Of a stretch of 64,000 bases of DNA, positions 1 to 7,570 are shown in pieces. Position 1 is the first letter of the stretch, and the number at the start of each line of letters is the position of its first letter. The notes under the pieces are model-generated. The model was not told the DNA's origin. It saw only the letters and a list, made by a program, of their open reading frames with translations, and made no database searches. Made by a program: the position numbers and the translations under genes. This DNA comes from Roseiarcus sp963835955 (GTDB taxonomy: Bacteria; Pseudomonadota; Alphaproteobacteria; Rhizobiales; Beijerinckiaceae): NCBI GenBank assembly GCA_963835955.1, contig CAWIHZ010000020.1:17827-81826 (forward strand). Direction: 5' to 3'.

Positions 1-33
1 CTCAAGGCCTTCGCCGCCTTCGTCAGGCGTTGA
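1..33 (+). CDS. C-terminal end of an upstream gene (partial)
   Basis: Frame 1 is open from the window edge and reads LKAFAAFVRR before a TGA at 31-33. It stops 31 bases before the nitrilase-family start, so it may be the last codons of an upstream co-oriented gene. Ten residues are too few to assign a family, and chance openness cannot be excluded. Confidence 0.35.
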   Translation, partial: LKAFAAFVRR

Positions 34-64
34 CCGGTCCGGACGCTGCGATCAGAGTAGGCGG

Positions 65-901
65 ATGAAAGTCTCGCTCATTCAGATGAACTCGATCAGC
101 GACAAGGCCGCCAACGTGGCGGCGGCGGAAGCGTTGATCGAGAAGGCGGTCCAGGAGGAGGGTCCCGACTGGGTGCTGCTGCCGGAGCAGTTCGATTGGG
201 CCGGCGGCGTTAGGGGGGATAAGTTCGCCAACGCCGAGAGCTTCCCTGGCGGCCCGGCTTATGAAATGGCGCGCCGGCAAGCGATCCGGCATCGCATCTT
301 CGTTCATGCCGGCTCGATCATGGAAAGGATCGACGGCGACGAGCGCATCCACAACACTTCGGTCGTTTTCAACCGGGAGGGCGAGGAGATCGCCCGCTAT
401 CGCAAGATCCACCTGTTCGACGTGACGACGCCCGACGGCGCCTCTTACAAGGAAAGCGCGACGGTTAAGGCGGGCGACGCGGTCGTGACCTACGATTGCG
501 AAGGCGTCACAATCGGGTGCGCGATCTGCTACGACCTGCGCTTTCCCGACCTCTTTCAGGCTTTGGCGGAAAAAGGGGCCGAGATCATCGCCCTGCCTTC
601 CGCCTTCACGATGCAGACCGGCAAGGACCATTGGGAGGTGCTCTTGCGCGCGCGCGCGATTGAAACCCAAGCCTACCTTTGCGCCAGCGCCCAGACCGGC
701 GCCTTCGCCTCGGGCAACGAGCAACGGCAGACGTACGGTCATTCCCTGGTCGCCGACCCGTGGGGCCATGTGATCGCTATGGCTTCCGAAGGCCCAGGCG
801 TGGTCTCCGCCAGGCTTGACCCGGCCAGGGTCAAGCGGGTGCGGGCGATGATTCCGGTCGCCCAGCACAAGGTTAAGGTCGCCCGCTCGTCGGGCGCCTG
901 A
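65..901 (+). CDS. Carbon-nitrogen hydrolase (nitrilase superfamily, Nit2-like amidase)
   Basis: A 278-residue single-domain member of the nitrilase/amidase superfamily. The Glu-Lys-Cys triad is visible: E41 in LLPEQF, K114 in RYRKIHLFD and C155 in CAICYDLRFPD. Length and motif spacing match the Nit1/Nit2 branch, whose members remove deaminated glutathione or other omega-amides in the cytosol. The ATG at 65 opens directly on the canonical MKVSLIQMNS strand, so the start is secure. It lies 133 bases upstream of the corrinoid operon in the same orientation, but there is no evidence that it belongs to that pathway. The family is certain; the exact substrate is inferred. Confidence 0.92.
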   Translation: MKVSLIQMNSISDKAANVAAAEALIEKAVQEEGPDWVLLPEQFDWAGGVRGDKFANAESFPGGPAYEMARRQAIRHRIFVHAGSIMERIDGDERIHNTSVVFNREGEEIARYRKIHLFDVTTPDGASYKESATVKAGDAVVTYDCEGVTIGCAICYDLRFPDLFQALAEKGAEIIALPSAFTMQTGKDHWEVLLRARAIETQAYLCASAQTGAFASGNEQRQTYGHSLVADPWGHVIAMASEGPGVVSARLDPARVKRVRAMIPVAQHKVKVARSSGA

Positions 902-1034
902 CGCCTTTGGCGCCGGGCCGAATCGCAAAATCTTGGGAAGGCGAGGTTTTATTATGCTTTTCGGGCGCGGGCGCGCGCGCCAATAGTGACCTCAGTCCGC
1001 TTTTCACCGCGGGCTCGACAGCGAGACCTCATTC

Positions 1035-1742
1035 ATGGCGGACGACGACCTCGACCTCTCCACCCTCGCCGACGACGAACTCGTCGAGCAGATGCACGAC
1101 GACCTTTACGACGGCCTCAAGGAAGAGATCGAGGACGGCGTGAGGATTCTGCTCGACCGCGGCTGGGCGCCCTATGACGTGCTGACCAAGGCGCTGGTCG
1201 AGGGCATGCGCATCGTCGGCGTCGACTTTCGCGACGGCATTCTGTTCGTGCCCGAGGTGCTGATGTCGGCCAACGCGATGAAGGCGGGCATGGCGATCCT
1301 GAGGCCGCTGCTGGCGGCGACCGGCGCGCCGAAGATGGGCAAGATGGTGATCGGCACCGTCAAGGGCGACATTCATGACATCGGCAAGAACCTGGTCTGC
1401 ATGATGATGGAAGGCGCCGGCTTCGAGGTGTTCGACATCGGCATCAACAACAGCGTCGACAAATATCTCGAGGCGATCGAGAAGCACCAGCCCGAGATTC
1501 TGGGCATGTCGGCGCTTTTGACGACGACCATGCCTTACATGAAAGTCGTGATCGACACGATGAAGGACAAGGGCATCCGCGGCGACCATATCGTGCTGGT
1601 CGGCGGCGCGCCGCTCAACGAATCCTTCGCCGAAGCGATCGGCGCCGACGCTTATTGCCGCGACGCGGCCGTCGCGGTCGAAACCGCCAGGACCCTGCTC
1701 GCGCGACGGCAAGGCTCGTTGCAGGCGCATGAACAGGTTTGA
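1035..1742 (+). CDS. Corrinoid (B12-binding) methyl-carrier protein, MtbC/MttC type
   Basis: A 235-residue cytosolic corrinoid shuttle protein. Residues about 10-95 form the helical cap domain (B12-binding_2) and about 100-225 the Rossmann B12-binding domain. The lower-axial-ligand motif DxHxxG is present as D112-I-H114-D-I-G117, followed by MSALLTTTM and VLVGGAPLN, which cradle the cobalamin tail. Such proteins take a methyl group from a dedicated methyltransferase and pass it to a second one. It heads a run of overlapping genes: DUF1638 begins 14 bases before its stop. A substrate-specific methyltransferase usually precedes it in comparable operons, but none is found here. Confidence 0.93.
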   Translation: MADDDLDLSTLADDELVEQMHDDLYDGLKEEIEDGVRILLDRGWAPYDVLTKALVEGMRIVGVDFRDGILFVPEVLMSANAMKAGMAILRPLLAATGAPKMGKMVIGTVKGDIHDIGKNLVCMMMEGAGFEVFDIGINNSVDKYLEAIEKHQPEILGMSALLTTTMPYMKVVIDTMKDKGIRGDHIVLVGGAPLNESFAEAIGADAYCRDAAVAVETARTLLARRQGSLQAHEQV

Positions 1743-2478
1743 AGCCAGGCCCTCATCCCGCTCTTCTGGGCGAAGGGCAAGCACGAAGGCGGCGTCGAAG
1801 GCCTTGAGACCTCCCGAGCCTCGCGCGCCCGCCGCCGATCTTCTTTCCGGGGCGAGCTTTCCCGGCCGAAAGGACGGCGCGCGGAAAATCCTCGTCATCG
1901 CTTGCGGCGCGCTCGCGCGCGAAGTGCTGGCGCTGCGGCCCGAGCATATCGACGTCGCCTGTCTGCCGGCCCAATTGCACAACCATCCCCGCCGCATCCC
2001 GGAGGCGATGCGAACGAAGATCCGCGCCAATCGCGCCGATTACGACGAGATCCTCTGCCTCTATGGCGATTGCGGGACTGGCGGCGAACTCGACCGGGTG
2101 CTCGAGGAAGAGGGCGTGAGCCGCATCGACGGCGCCCATTGCTACGCCTTTTATGCCGGCGAGGACGCCTTCGCGCGCCTGGCCGAGGACGAGCCAGGGA
2201 CGTTCTACCTCACCGATTTTCTCGTCCGCCATTTCGACGCGCTCATCATCCGCGGGCTGGGGCTCGACCGCTTTCCGCAATTGCGCGACGATTATTTCGG
2301 CAATTACCGCCGCGTGGTCCATCTGGCGCAGTTCGACGATCCCGAAATCGCCGAGAAGGCCCGGGCGGCGGCCGAACGGCTCGGCCTCGCCTATGAGCGC
2401 CGCTTCACCGGGCTTCAAGGCATCCGCGCCTTCCTCGACCGCGCGACTGAGACGAAGGAGGCGCCATGGCCAGCCTGA
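1729..2478 (+). CDS. DUF1638 domain protein of a corrinoid C1 operon
   Basis: A 249-residue protein of the DUF1638 family, recognised by the ILVIACGALAREVLAL opening, the LYGDCGTGG loop and the HCYAFYAG and YLTDFLVRHFD blocks. The function is not established; family members recur beside corrinoid methyltransferase genes, suggesting an accessory role in methyl transfer or cofactor handling. Cysteines and histidines in the conserved loops could bind metal (inference). The first ~50 residues are low-complexity and basic and precede the conserved core, so the ATG at 1729 (14-base overlap with the corrinoid gene) may be upstream of the true start; no later ATG exists before the core. Confidence 0.8.
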   Translation: MNRFEARPSSRSSGRRASTKAASKALRPPEPRAPAADLLSGASFPGRKDGARKILVIACGALAREVLALRPEHIDVACLPAQLHNHPRRIPEAMRTKIRANRADYDEILCLYGDCGTGGELDRVLEEEGVSRIDGAHCYAFYAGEDAFARLAEDEPGTFYLTDFLVRHFDALIIRGLGLDRFPQLRDDYFGNYRRVVHLAQFDDPEIAEKARAAAERLGLAYERRFTGLQGIRAFLDRATETKEAPWPA

Positions 2479-2771
2479 CGATCCTCTATTGGCGCGATAT
2501 CCCGAGCCAGGTCATCGTGAAGGCGGGACGTTCCTCCGCCAAGCGCGAACTGTCGGAGCGCTTCATCCGCGCCATCGACGCCGCGGCGATGCACGCCGGG
2601 GCCAAGGACGCGGACGCCTATCTCGCCGAATGGCGGCGCGGAAAGCCAGTCGCCTGCGGCGATGACCTGGAGAGCGAGGCGGCGGCCGCGGCCGAACGGC
2701 TCGAGGCCGAATACGACACTCACCGTCTGGCGGTCCTCGCCAAGCATGATGGACGCGAAGGCCCTGCTTGA
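2466..2771 (+). CDS. Small 'virulence factor' family protein (PF13769-like)
   Basis: A 101-residue protein opening MASLTILYWRDIPSQVIVKA, characteristic of the family labelled 'virulence factor' in databases. That label is historical and no virulence role is implied. Homologues sit in alphaproteobacterial corrinoid/MTHFR operons, as here. No membrane segment, signal peptide or catalytic motif can be seen; the C-terminal half is helical and acidic. It overlaps DUF1638 by 13 bases and its stop overlaps the next ATG by 4, so translational coupling is likely. The biochemical role is unknown. Confidence 0.8.
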   Translation: MASLTILYWRDIPSQVIVKAGRSSAKRELSERFIRAIDAAAMHAGAKDADAYLAEWRRGKPVACGDDLESEAAAAAERLEAEYDTHRLAVLAKHDGREGPA

Positions 2772-3286
2772 CCGCGCTCTTGACGCCTTCCGCCTTCGAA
2801 CCGCGCGGGAAGCGGCCGCCGCCCGATCGCAAGCCTTGGGCAAGGCTCTGGAGCATTCGCCACGCGTCGCTGTTGGAGCGTCTCTATGCATGCTTCGAGG
2901 CCGCCCTCGTCCGCCTCGGGCCGCTTATCGCGCGCATCGGCGCCGCGCGGCTCGAGCGCCCGGTCGCGACGCTGGAAGCGGGCATAAAGGGCGTCCTGTT
3001 CGATTGCCGCATGTGCGGCGATTGCGTTTTGTCGAAGACCGGCATGTCCTGCCCGATGAACTGCCCCAAGGCGATGCGCAACGGCCCGTGCGGCGGCGTC
3101 CGAGCCAACGGCAATTGCGAGGTCTATCCCGACATGCCCTGCGTCTGGGTCAAGGCCTACGAGGGAAGTTTGAACATGCGCGGCGGTCGGGCGATCGATG
3201 AGGTCCTGCCGCCTGTCAATCACGCGCTGAAGGGCTCCTCGACCTGGTTGCGGCTGGCGCTCAAAAAGACGAGCGTCGACGCATGA
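2768..3286 (+). CDS. Methylenetetrahydrofolate reductase C-terminal (MTHFR_C) cysteine-rich protein
   Basis: A 172-residue protein with a cysteine-rich core, DCRMCGDCVLSKTGMSCPMN followed by CPKAMRNGPCGG and a final Cys pair before the WVKAYE segment. This pattern defines the MTHFR C-terminal domain, which in anaerobic-type reductases binds metal or Fe-S clusters and partners MetF. Here it is a separate polypeptide encoded immediately before the MetF-like gene, with a 4-base ATGA overlap. It probably forms a complex with that reductase (inference), linking it to an electron donor other than plain NADH. The N-terminal ~75 residues are helical and less conserved. Confidence 0.87.
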   Translation: MTALLTPSAFEPRGKRPPPDRKPWARLWSIRHASLLERLYACFEAALVRLGPLIARIGAARLERPVATLEAGIKGVLFDCRMCGDCVLSKTGMSCPMNCPKAMRNGPCGGVRANGNCEVYPDMPCVWVKAYEGSLNMRGGRAIDEVLPPVNHALKGSSTWLRLALKKTSVDA

Positions 3287-4329
3287 CCGCCGCCGCCGCT
3301 CCCCACCCCCACGACGTCGGCGCCGATCCGGCGGCGCCGCTGATCGATCTGCCAGGCCATTCGTCCCGCGGCAGGCTGGAGCGCGTGCTGCGACGCGGCG
3401 AATTCGCCGTCACCGCTGAACTGAGCCCACCGGACTCGGCCAACGCCGAGGACGTGCACGAGAGCGTGCGGGTGTTCGAAGGCTGGGTCGACGGCGTCAA
3501 CGCCACCGACGGCTCCGGCGCGCATTGCCACATGTCGAGCGTCGCCGTGTGCGCGATCCTGACCCGCATCGGCTTTTCGCCGGTGCTGCAGATTTCCTGC
3601 CGCGACTATAACCGGATCGCGATCCAGGGCGCCGTGCTTGGCGCGGCGGCGCTCGGCGTCGGCAACGTGCTCTGTCTCACCGGCGACGGCGTGCAATGCG
3701 GCGACCATCCCGAGGCGAAGCCGGTGTTCGATCTCGATTCGATCTCGCTGCTTTCAACGCTCCGCGGGATGCGCGACGAGGGCCGGTTCCTCTCGGGGCG
3801 GAAGCTCACGACCCCGCCGCGGGTGTTTCTGGGCGCGGCGGAGAACCCGTTCGCGCCGCCATACGAATTTCGTGTCGCCCGGCTCGCCAAGAAAATCGCC
3901 GCCGGCGCCCAGTTCGTGCAGACGCAATATTGCTTCGATCTGCCGAAGCTGAGGACCTTCATGGCGCGGGCGCGCGATCTCGGACTCGACAAGAGCTGCT
4001 TCATCCTGGTCGGCGTCGGGCCGCTCGCTTCCGCCAGGACGGCGCGCTGGATGCGCGCCAATGTCGCGGGCGTGCATATTCCCGATTCCGTCATCGCGCG
4101 GCTGGAGGGCGCCGCCGATCCGAGGGCCGAGGGCAAGCGCATCTGCGTCGAGATGATCCAGGCGTTGCGCGAGGAGCCCGGCGTCGCCGGCGTGCATGTG
4201 ATGGCCTACCGGCAGGAACGCTATGTGTCCGAGATCGTCCACGAGTCCGGCGTGCTCGAGGGGCGCGCGCCCTGGCGGCGCGACTTCATTCCGAGGGCTC
4301 AACCAGTCGAGAGCCTGGAGGCGGGATGA
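3283..4329 (+). CDS. Methylenetetrahydrofolate reductase (MetF-like) of the corrinoid operon
   Basis: A 348-residue FAD-type MTHFR barrel. Diagnostic segments are VTAELSPPD (catalytic-Glu strand), the NATDGSGAHCHMSS loop, LCLTGDGVQCGDHPEAKPVF, AAGAQFVQTQYCFD and GVHVMAYRQE. In a demethylation pathway it would run oxidatively, turning methyl-THF into methylene-THF; this direction is inferred from the neighbours. It overlaps the MTHFR_C gene by 4 bases. The first ~30 residues (Ala/Pro-rich) are an extension outside the barrel. A 151-base gap holding a palindromic repeat separates it from the methyltransferase gene. Confidence 0.92.
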   Translation: MTAAAAPHPHDVGADPAAPLIDLPGHSSRGRLERVLRRGEFAVTAELSPPDSANAEDVHESVRVFEGWVDGVNATDGSGAHCHMSSVAVCAILTRIGFSPVLQISCRDYNRIAIQGAVLGAAALGVGNVLCLTGDGVQCGDHPEAKPVFDLDSISLLSTLRGMRDEGRFLSGRKLTTPPRVFLGAAENPFAPPYEFRVARLAKKIAAGAQFVQTQYCFDLPKLRTFMARARDLGLDKSCFILVGVGPLASARTARWMRANVAGVHIPDSVIARLEGAADPRAEGKRICVEMIQALREEPGVAGVHVMAYRQERYVSEIVHESGVLEGRAPWRRDFIPRAQPVESLEAG

Positions 4330-4352
4330 CCTATCGGCGCCGAGGCGCAGTC

Positions 4353-4440
4353 CGTCATTGCGAGGCGCGTGAGCGACGGAGCAATCCAGCGACTCCGGCG
4401 CGCGTTGGGCTGGATTGCTTCGTTTGCGCTCGCAATGACG
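4353..4440. repeat. REP-like palindromic repeat between metF-like and methyltransferase genes
   Basis: An 88-bp near-perfect palindrome. The outer arms are cgtcattgcgag and ctcgcaatgacg; the inner arms are gagcaatccag and ctggattgctt, around a GC-rich loop near 4391-4410. The type is common in Rhizobiales intergenic DNA. A diverged copy of the same size lies at 59330-59418. As RNA it would form a long hairpin that could protect or attenuate the upstream operon message. Confidence 0.85.
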
Positions 4441-4480
4441 CCCTGCGCCGCTCACGATTCTCGAATAGGATAGCTTTTCC

Positions 4481-5392
4481 ATGACCGAAACACTCATCTC
4501 CTCCGCCAAGAAGGAAGTCGTGATCGGCTTCGAGCGCCGCTTTGTCATGATCGGCGAACGCATCAACCCGACCGGGCGCAAATCGCTCGCCGCCGAGATG
4601 GCGGCGGGCGACTATAGCCGGGTGGTCGCCGAGGCGGTCGCCCAGGTCGAGGCCGGAGCCCAGATGCTCGACGTCAACGCCGGCATTCCGCTCGCCGACG
4701 AACCGCGAATTCTCGCCGAATGCGTGAAGCTGGTGCAGGAGACGGTCGACGTTCCGCTGTCGATCAATTCCTCGATCGTCGAGGCGCTCGAGGCCGGTCT
4801 TTCGGTCTATAGGGGCAAGCCGCTGGTCAATTCGGTCACCGGCGAGGAGGAGCGGCTCGAACGGGTGTTGCCGCTGGTGAAGAAATACGGCGCCGCGGTG
4901 ATCGCGATCTCCAACGACGAGACCGGAATCTCCGAGGACCCGGACGTCCGCTACGCGATCGCGGAGAAGATCGTCCACCGCGCGCTGGACCACGGGATCA
5001 AGCGCGAGGATGTCGTCGTCGATCCGCTCGTCATGCCGGTCGGGGCGATCAATGACGCCGGCGCGCGGCTGATGCGCCTGCTGCGCCGCCTGCAGGGCGA
5101 ACTGAAGGTCAACACCAGCTGCGGCGCGTCGAACTTCGCCTTCGGATTGCCGAACCGCCGCGGACTCGGGGCAGCCTTTCTGCCGATGATGATCGGCGCC
5201 GGACTGACTTCCGCGATCATGAACCCGCTGCACCTCGAGGACATCCAGGCGATCCTCGGGGCCGACGTGGTGATGGGCCACGATCCGAATTGCGGCGCCT
5301 GGATCCGCAAATTCCGCGAACCGGCGCCGGAGGGCGAGGCAGGCGCGGGGGCCGGCGGCCGGCGCGAAGGCCGCCGCCGCGCCAGAGGCTGA
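4481..5392 (+). CDS. Methyltetrahydrofolate:corrinoid methyltransferase (pterin-binding, DHPS-like)
   Basis: A 303-residue pterin-binding TIM barrel. It opens with RRFVMIGERINPTGRKSLA and has the QVEAGAQMLDVNAG motif (Asp/Asn pterin contacts), PLSINSS, KPLVNSVTGEEE, VVDPLVMPVG and NTSCGASNFAFGLPNR, which together mark the MeTr branch rather than folP. The inferred reaction is transfer of the methyl group from the operon's corrinoid protein to THF. The last ~25 residues (Ala/Gly/Arg-rich) lie outside the fold. It is followed after 11 bases by the reactivase gene and is part of the same transcript unless the upstream palindrome interrupts it. Confidence 0.92.
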   Translation: MTETLISSAKKEVVIGFERRFVMIGERINPTGRKSLAAEMAAGDYSRVVAEAVAQVEAGAQMLDVNAGIPLADEPRILAECVKLVQETVDVPLSINSSIVEALEAGLSVYRGKPLVNSVTGEEERLERVLPLVKKYGAAVIAISNDETGISEDPDVRYAIAEKIVHRALDHGIKREDVVVDPLVMPVGAINDAGARLMRLLRRLQGELKVNTSCGASNFAFGLPNRRGLGAAFLPMMIGAGLTSAIMNPLHLEDIQAILGADVVMGHDPNCGAWIRKFREPAPEGEAGAGAGGRREGRRRARG

Positions 5393-5403
5393 GCGCTCTC
5401 TCA

Positions 5404-7416
5404 ATGAGCGCGCATCGCGTCGTCTTCACCCCGTCGGGCAAAAGGGCCGACTTTCCCGATGGGACGAGCCTGCTCGCCGCCGCGCGCACGCTCGGCGTCG
5501 ATCTCGATTCGGTGTGCGGCGGGCGCGGGATCTGCGGCCGCTGCCAGATCGACATCGCCGAAGGCGATTTCGCCAAGCACGCGATCGTCTCCAGCGCCGG
5601 CCATGCGACGCCGTGGAACGAGGTCGAGGAACGCTACGCCGGCAAACGCGGCCCGTTCGCCCGCAACCGGCGGCTCGGCTGCCAGGCCAGGGTTTGCGGC
5701 GATCTCGTCGTCGACGTGCCGGCGGAGAGTCAGGTCCATCGCCAGGTCGTAAGAAAGCGCGCCGAGGAACATCCGATCGACATCGATCCGGCGGTGCGTC
5801 TCCATTATGTCGAGGTCGCCGAGCCGGACATGCATGATCCGTCGAGCGACTTTCGCCGGTTGCAAAAAGCGCTGAGCGAGCAATGGGACGTCTTTGAAGC
5901 GCAAGCCGATCTCGCCGTGCTCGCCGGCCTGCAAAAGGCGCTGCGCGCCGGCGGCTGGAAAGTCACGGCAGCGCTGCGCAAAGGCCGCGACATCGTCGCC
6001 GTCACGCCAGGCTTCGCCGAGCGCGCCTATGGCGTTGCCGTCGACGTCGGCTCGACCACGATCGCAGCCCATCTCTGCGATCTCGTCACCGGAGCGGTCG
6101 CAGCCTCGGTCGGGGCGATGAACCCGCAGATCCGCTTCGGCGAGGATCTGATGAGCCGCGTCTCCTACGTGATGATGAATCCGGGCGGGGACAAGGAGCT
6201 GACGCGCGCGGCGCGCGCGGCGATCGACGCGCTGATCGGCGAGGCGGCGGCGGAAGCCGGCGTCGCGCGCGGCGAAATCCTCGAGGTGACTTTGGTCGGC
6301 AATCCGATCATGCATCACCTTGTTCTGGGCCTCGATCCGACCGAGCTCGGCGGGGCGCCGTTCGCGCTCACGATCGACGGCGGCGCCGAGGTTCGCGCGC
6401 GCGAGCTCGGCCTCGACATCGCGCCCGGAGCCTTCGTCTACGCCCTGCCGTGCATCGCCGGCCATGTCGGCGCGGACGCTGCCGGCATGGTGCTGGCGGA
6501 GGCGCCCTATCTGCGCGACGAGCTGACGCTTCTGGTCGACGTCGGCACCAACGCGGAAATCGTGTTCGGCAATCGCGAGCGGCTGCTCGCCTGCTCGTCG
6601 CCGACCGGACCGGCGTTCGAAGGAGCGCAGATTTCCTGCGGCCAGCGCGCGGCGCCGGGCGCGATCGAGCGGGTCAGGATCGACCGAGCGACGCTCGAGC
6701 CTAGGTTCAAGGTGATCGGCTGCGATCTGTGGTCGGACGATCCCGGGTTCGCCGAGGCGTCGGCGAATGTCGGCGTCACCGGCGTCTGCGGCTCTGGCGT
6801 CATCGAGGCGATCGCCGAGATGTATATGGCCGGAATCGTCTCCGAGGACGGCGTCGTCGACGGCGCGCTGACGGCGCGAACCCGGCGCGTCGAGGCCATC
6901 GGGCGCACCTTCGCCTATGTGCTCAACGAAGGCGCGCCGCGGCTTCTTATCTATCAGACCGACGTGCGCGCGATCCAGCTCGCCAAGGCCGCGCTCTATG
7001 CCGGGGCGAAGCTGCTGATCGAGGCCAGGGGCGGCGCCGCGCCCGAACGCATCACCCTCGCCGGCGCGTTCGGCAGCCATATCGATCCGCTCTATGCGAT
7101 GGCGCTCGGGCTGATCCCCGACTGCGATCTTTCCAAGGTCGCCAGCGCCGGCAACGCCGCCGGCACCGGCGCCCGGATCGCGCTCCTCAATCTCGCCGCC
7201 CGGGCCGAGATTGAAGCCGTCGTCTTACGGACCGAAAAGATCGAGACCGCGATCGAGCCGCGCTTTCAGCAGCATTTCGTCGCCGCGATGGCTTTTCCCA
7301 ACAAGGCCGACGCGTTCCCGAATCTGGCGCGGCGCGTCGAACTGCCGGCGCGCAAGGAAGCAGGCCCGGAGGGCGGCCGAAGGAGGAGGCGCTCGGCGTC
7401 AGCCGAGACGGGCTAG
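5404..7416 (+). CDS. RamA-like corrinoid reductive activase (2Fe-2S + ASKHA, DUF4445)
   Basis: A 670-residue reactivase. Residues about 1-100 are a plant-type 2Fe-2S ferredoxin domain with CGGRGICGRCQI and a later Cys in GCQARVCG. After a linker comes an ASKHA ATPase-like module, with GVAVDVGSTTIAAHLCDL, VTLVGNPIMHHL, LTLLVDVGTNAEIVFG, GVCGSGVIEAI and ITLAGAFGSHIDP. Such proteins use ATP and electrons to return oxidised Co(II) corrinoid to Co(I). I chose the ATG at 5404, where homology begins; an upstream in-frame extension overlaps the preceding gene and is low-complexity. The last ~25 residues are Arg-rich and not conserved. Confidence 0.93.
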   Translation: MSAHRVVFTPSGKRADFPDGTSLLAAARTLGVDLDSVCGGRGICGRCQIDIAEGDFAKHAIVSSAGHATPWNEVEERYAGKRGPFARNRRLGCQARVCGDLVVDVPAESQVHRQVVRKRAEEHPIDIDPAVRLHYVEVAEPDMHDPSSDFRRLQKALSEQWDVFEAQADLAVLAGLQKALRAGGWKVTAALRKGRDIVAVTPGFAERAYGVAVDVGSTTIAAHLCDLVTGAVAASVGAMNPQIRFGEDLMSRVSYVMMNPGGDKELTRAARAAIDALIGEAAAEAGVARGEILEVTLVGNPIMHHLVLGLDPTELGGAPFALTIDGGAEVRARELGLDIAPGAFVYALPCIAGHVGADAAGMVLAEAPYLRDELTLLVDVGTNAEIVFGNRERLLACSSPTGPAFEGAQISCGQRAAPGAIERVRIDRATLEPRFKVIGCDLWSDDPGFAEASANVGVTGVCGSGVIEAIAEMYMAGIVSEDGVVDGALTARTRRVEAIGRTFAYVLNEGAPRLLIYQTDVRAIQLAKAALYAGAKLLIEARGGAAPERITLAGAFGSHIDPLYAMALGLIPDCDLSKVASAGNAAGTGARIALLNLAARAEIEAVVLRTEKIETAIEPRFQQHFVAAMAFPNKADAFPNLARRVELPARKEAGPEGGRRRRRSASAETG

Positions 7417-7570
7417 CAGGCAAGATCTGGCGCTCGACCCTCACGCCATATTCGGCCGGAGTGCAGTCAAAGCGCCGCCTTGAGCGACGCTCCCGGCAGC
7501 CGTCTTCGGAGCCGAGAAAGAGCGCCTGTAATCGGAGTTTTGTGCTATTCTCGATCGTCCGAGGGACGCG

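Noticed and set aside
931..958. Sigma-70 promoter for the corrinoid operon (ttggga … tattat/tatgct)
   Set aside because: Spacing between the candidate boxes is 11-14 bases, too short for a normal promoter.
1029..2030. Long open frames on the opposite strand of GC-rich genes
   Set aside because: These are mirror-frame artefacts of strong third-position GC; the proteins are Arg/Ala/His-rich, lack motifs and lie opposite well-conserved genes.
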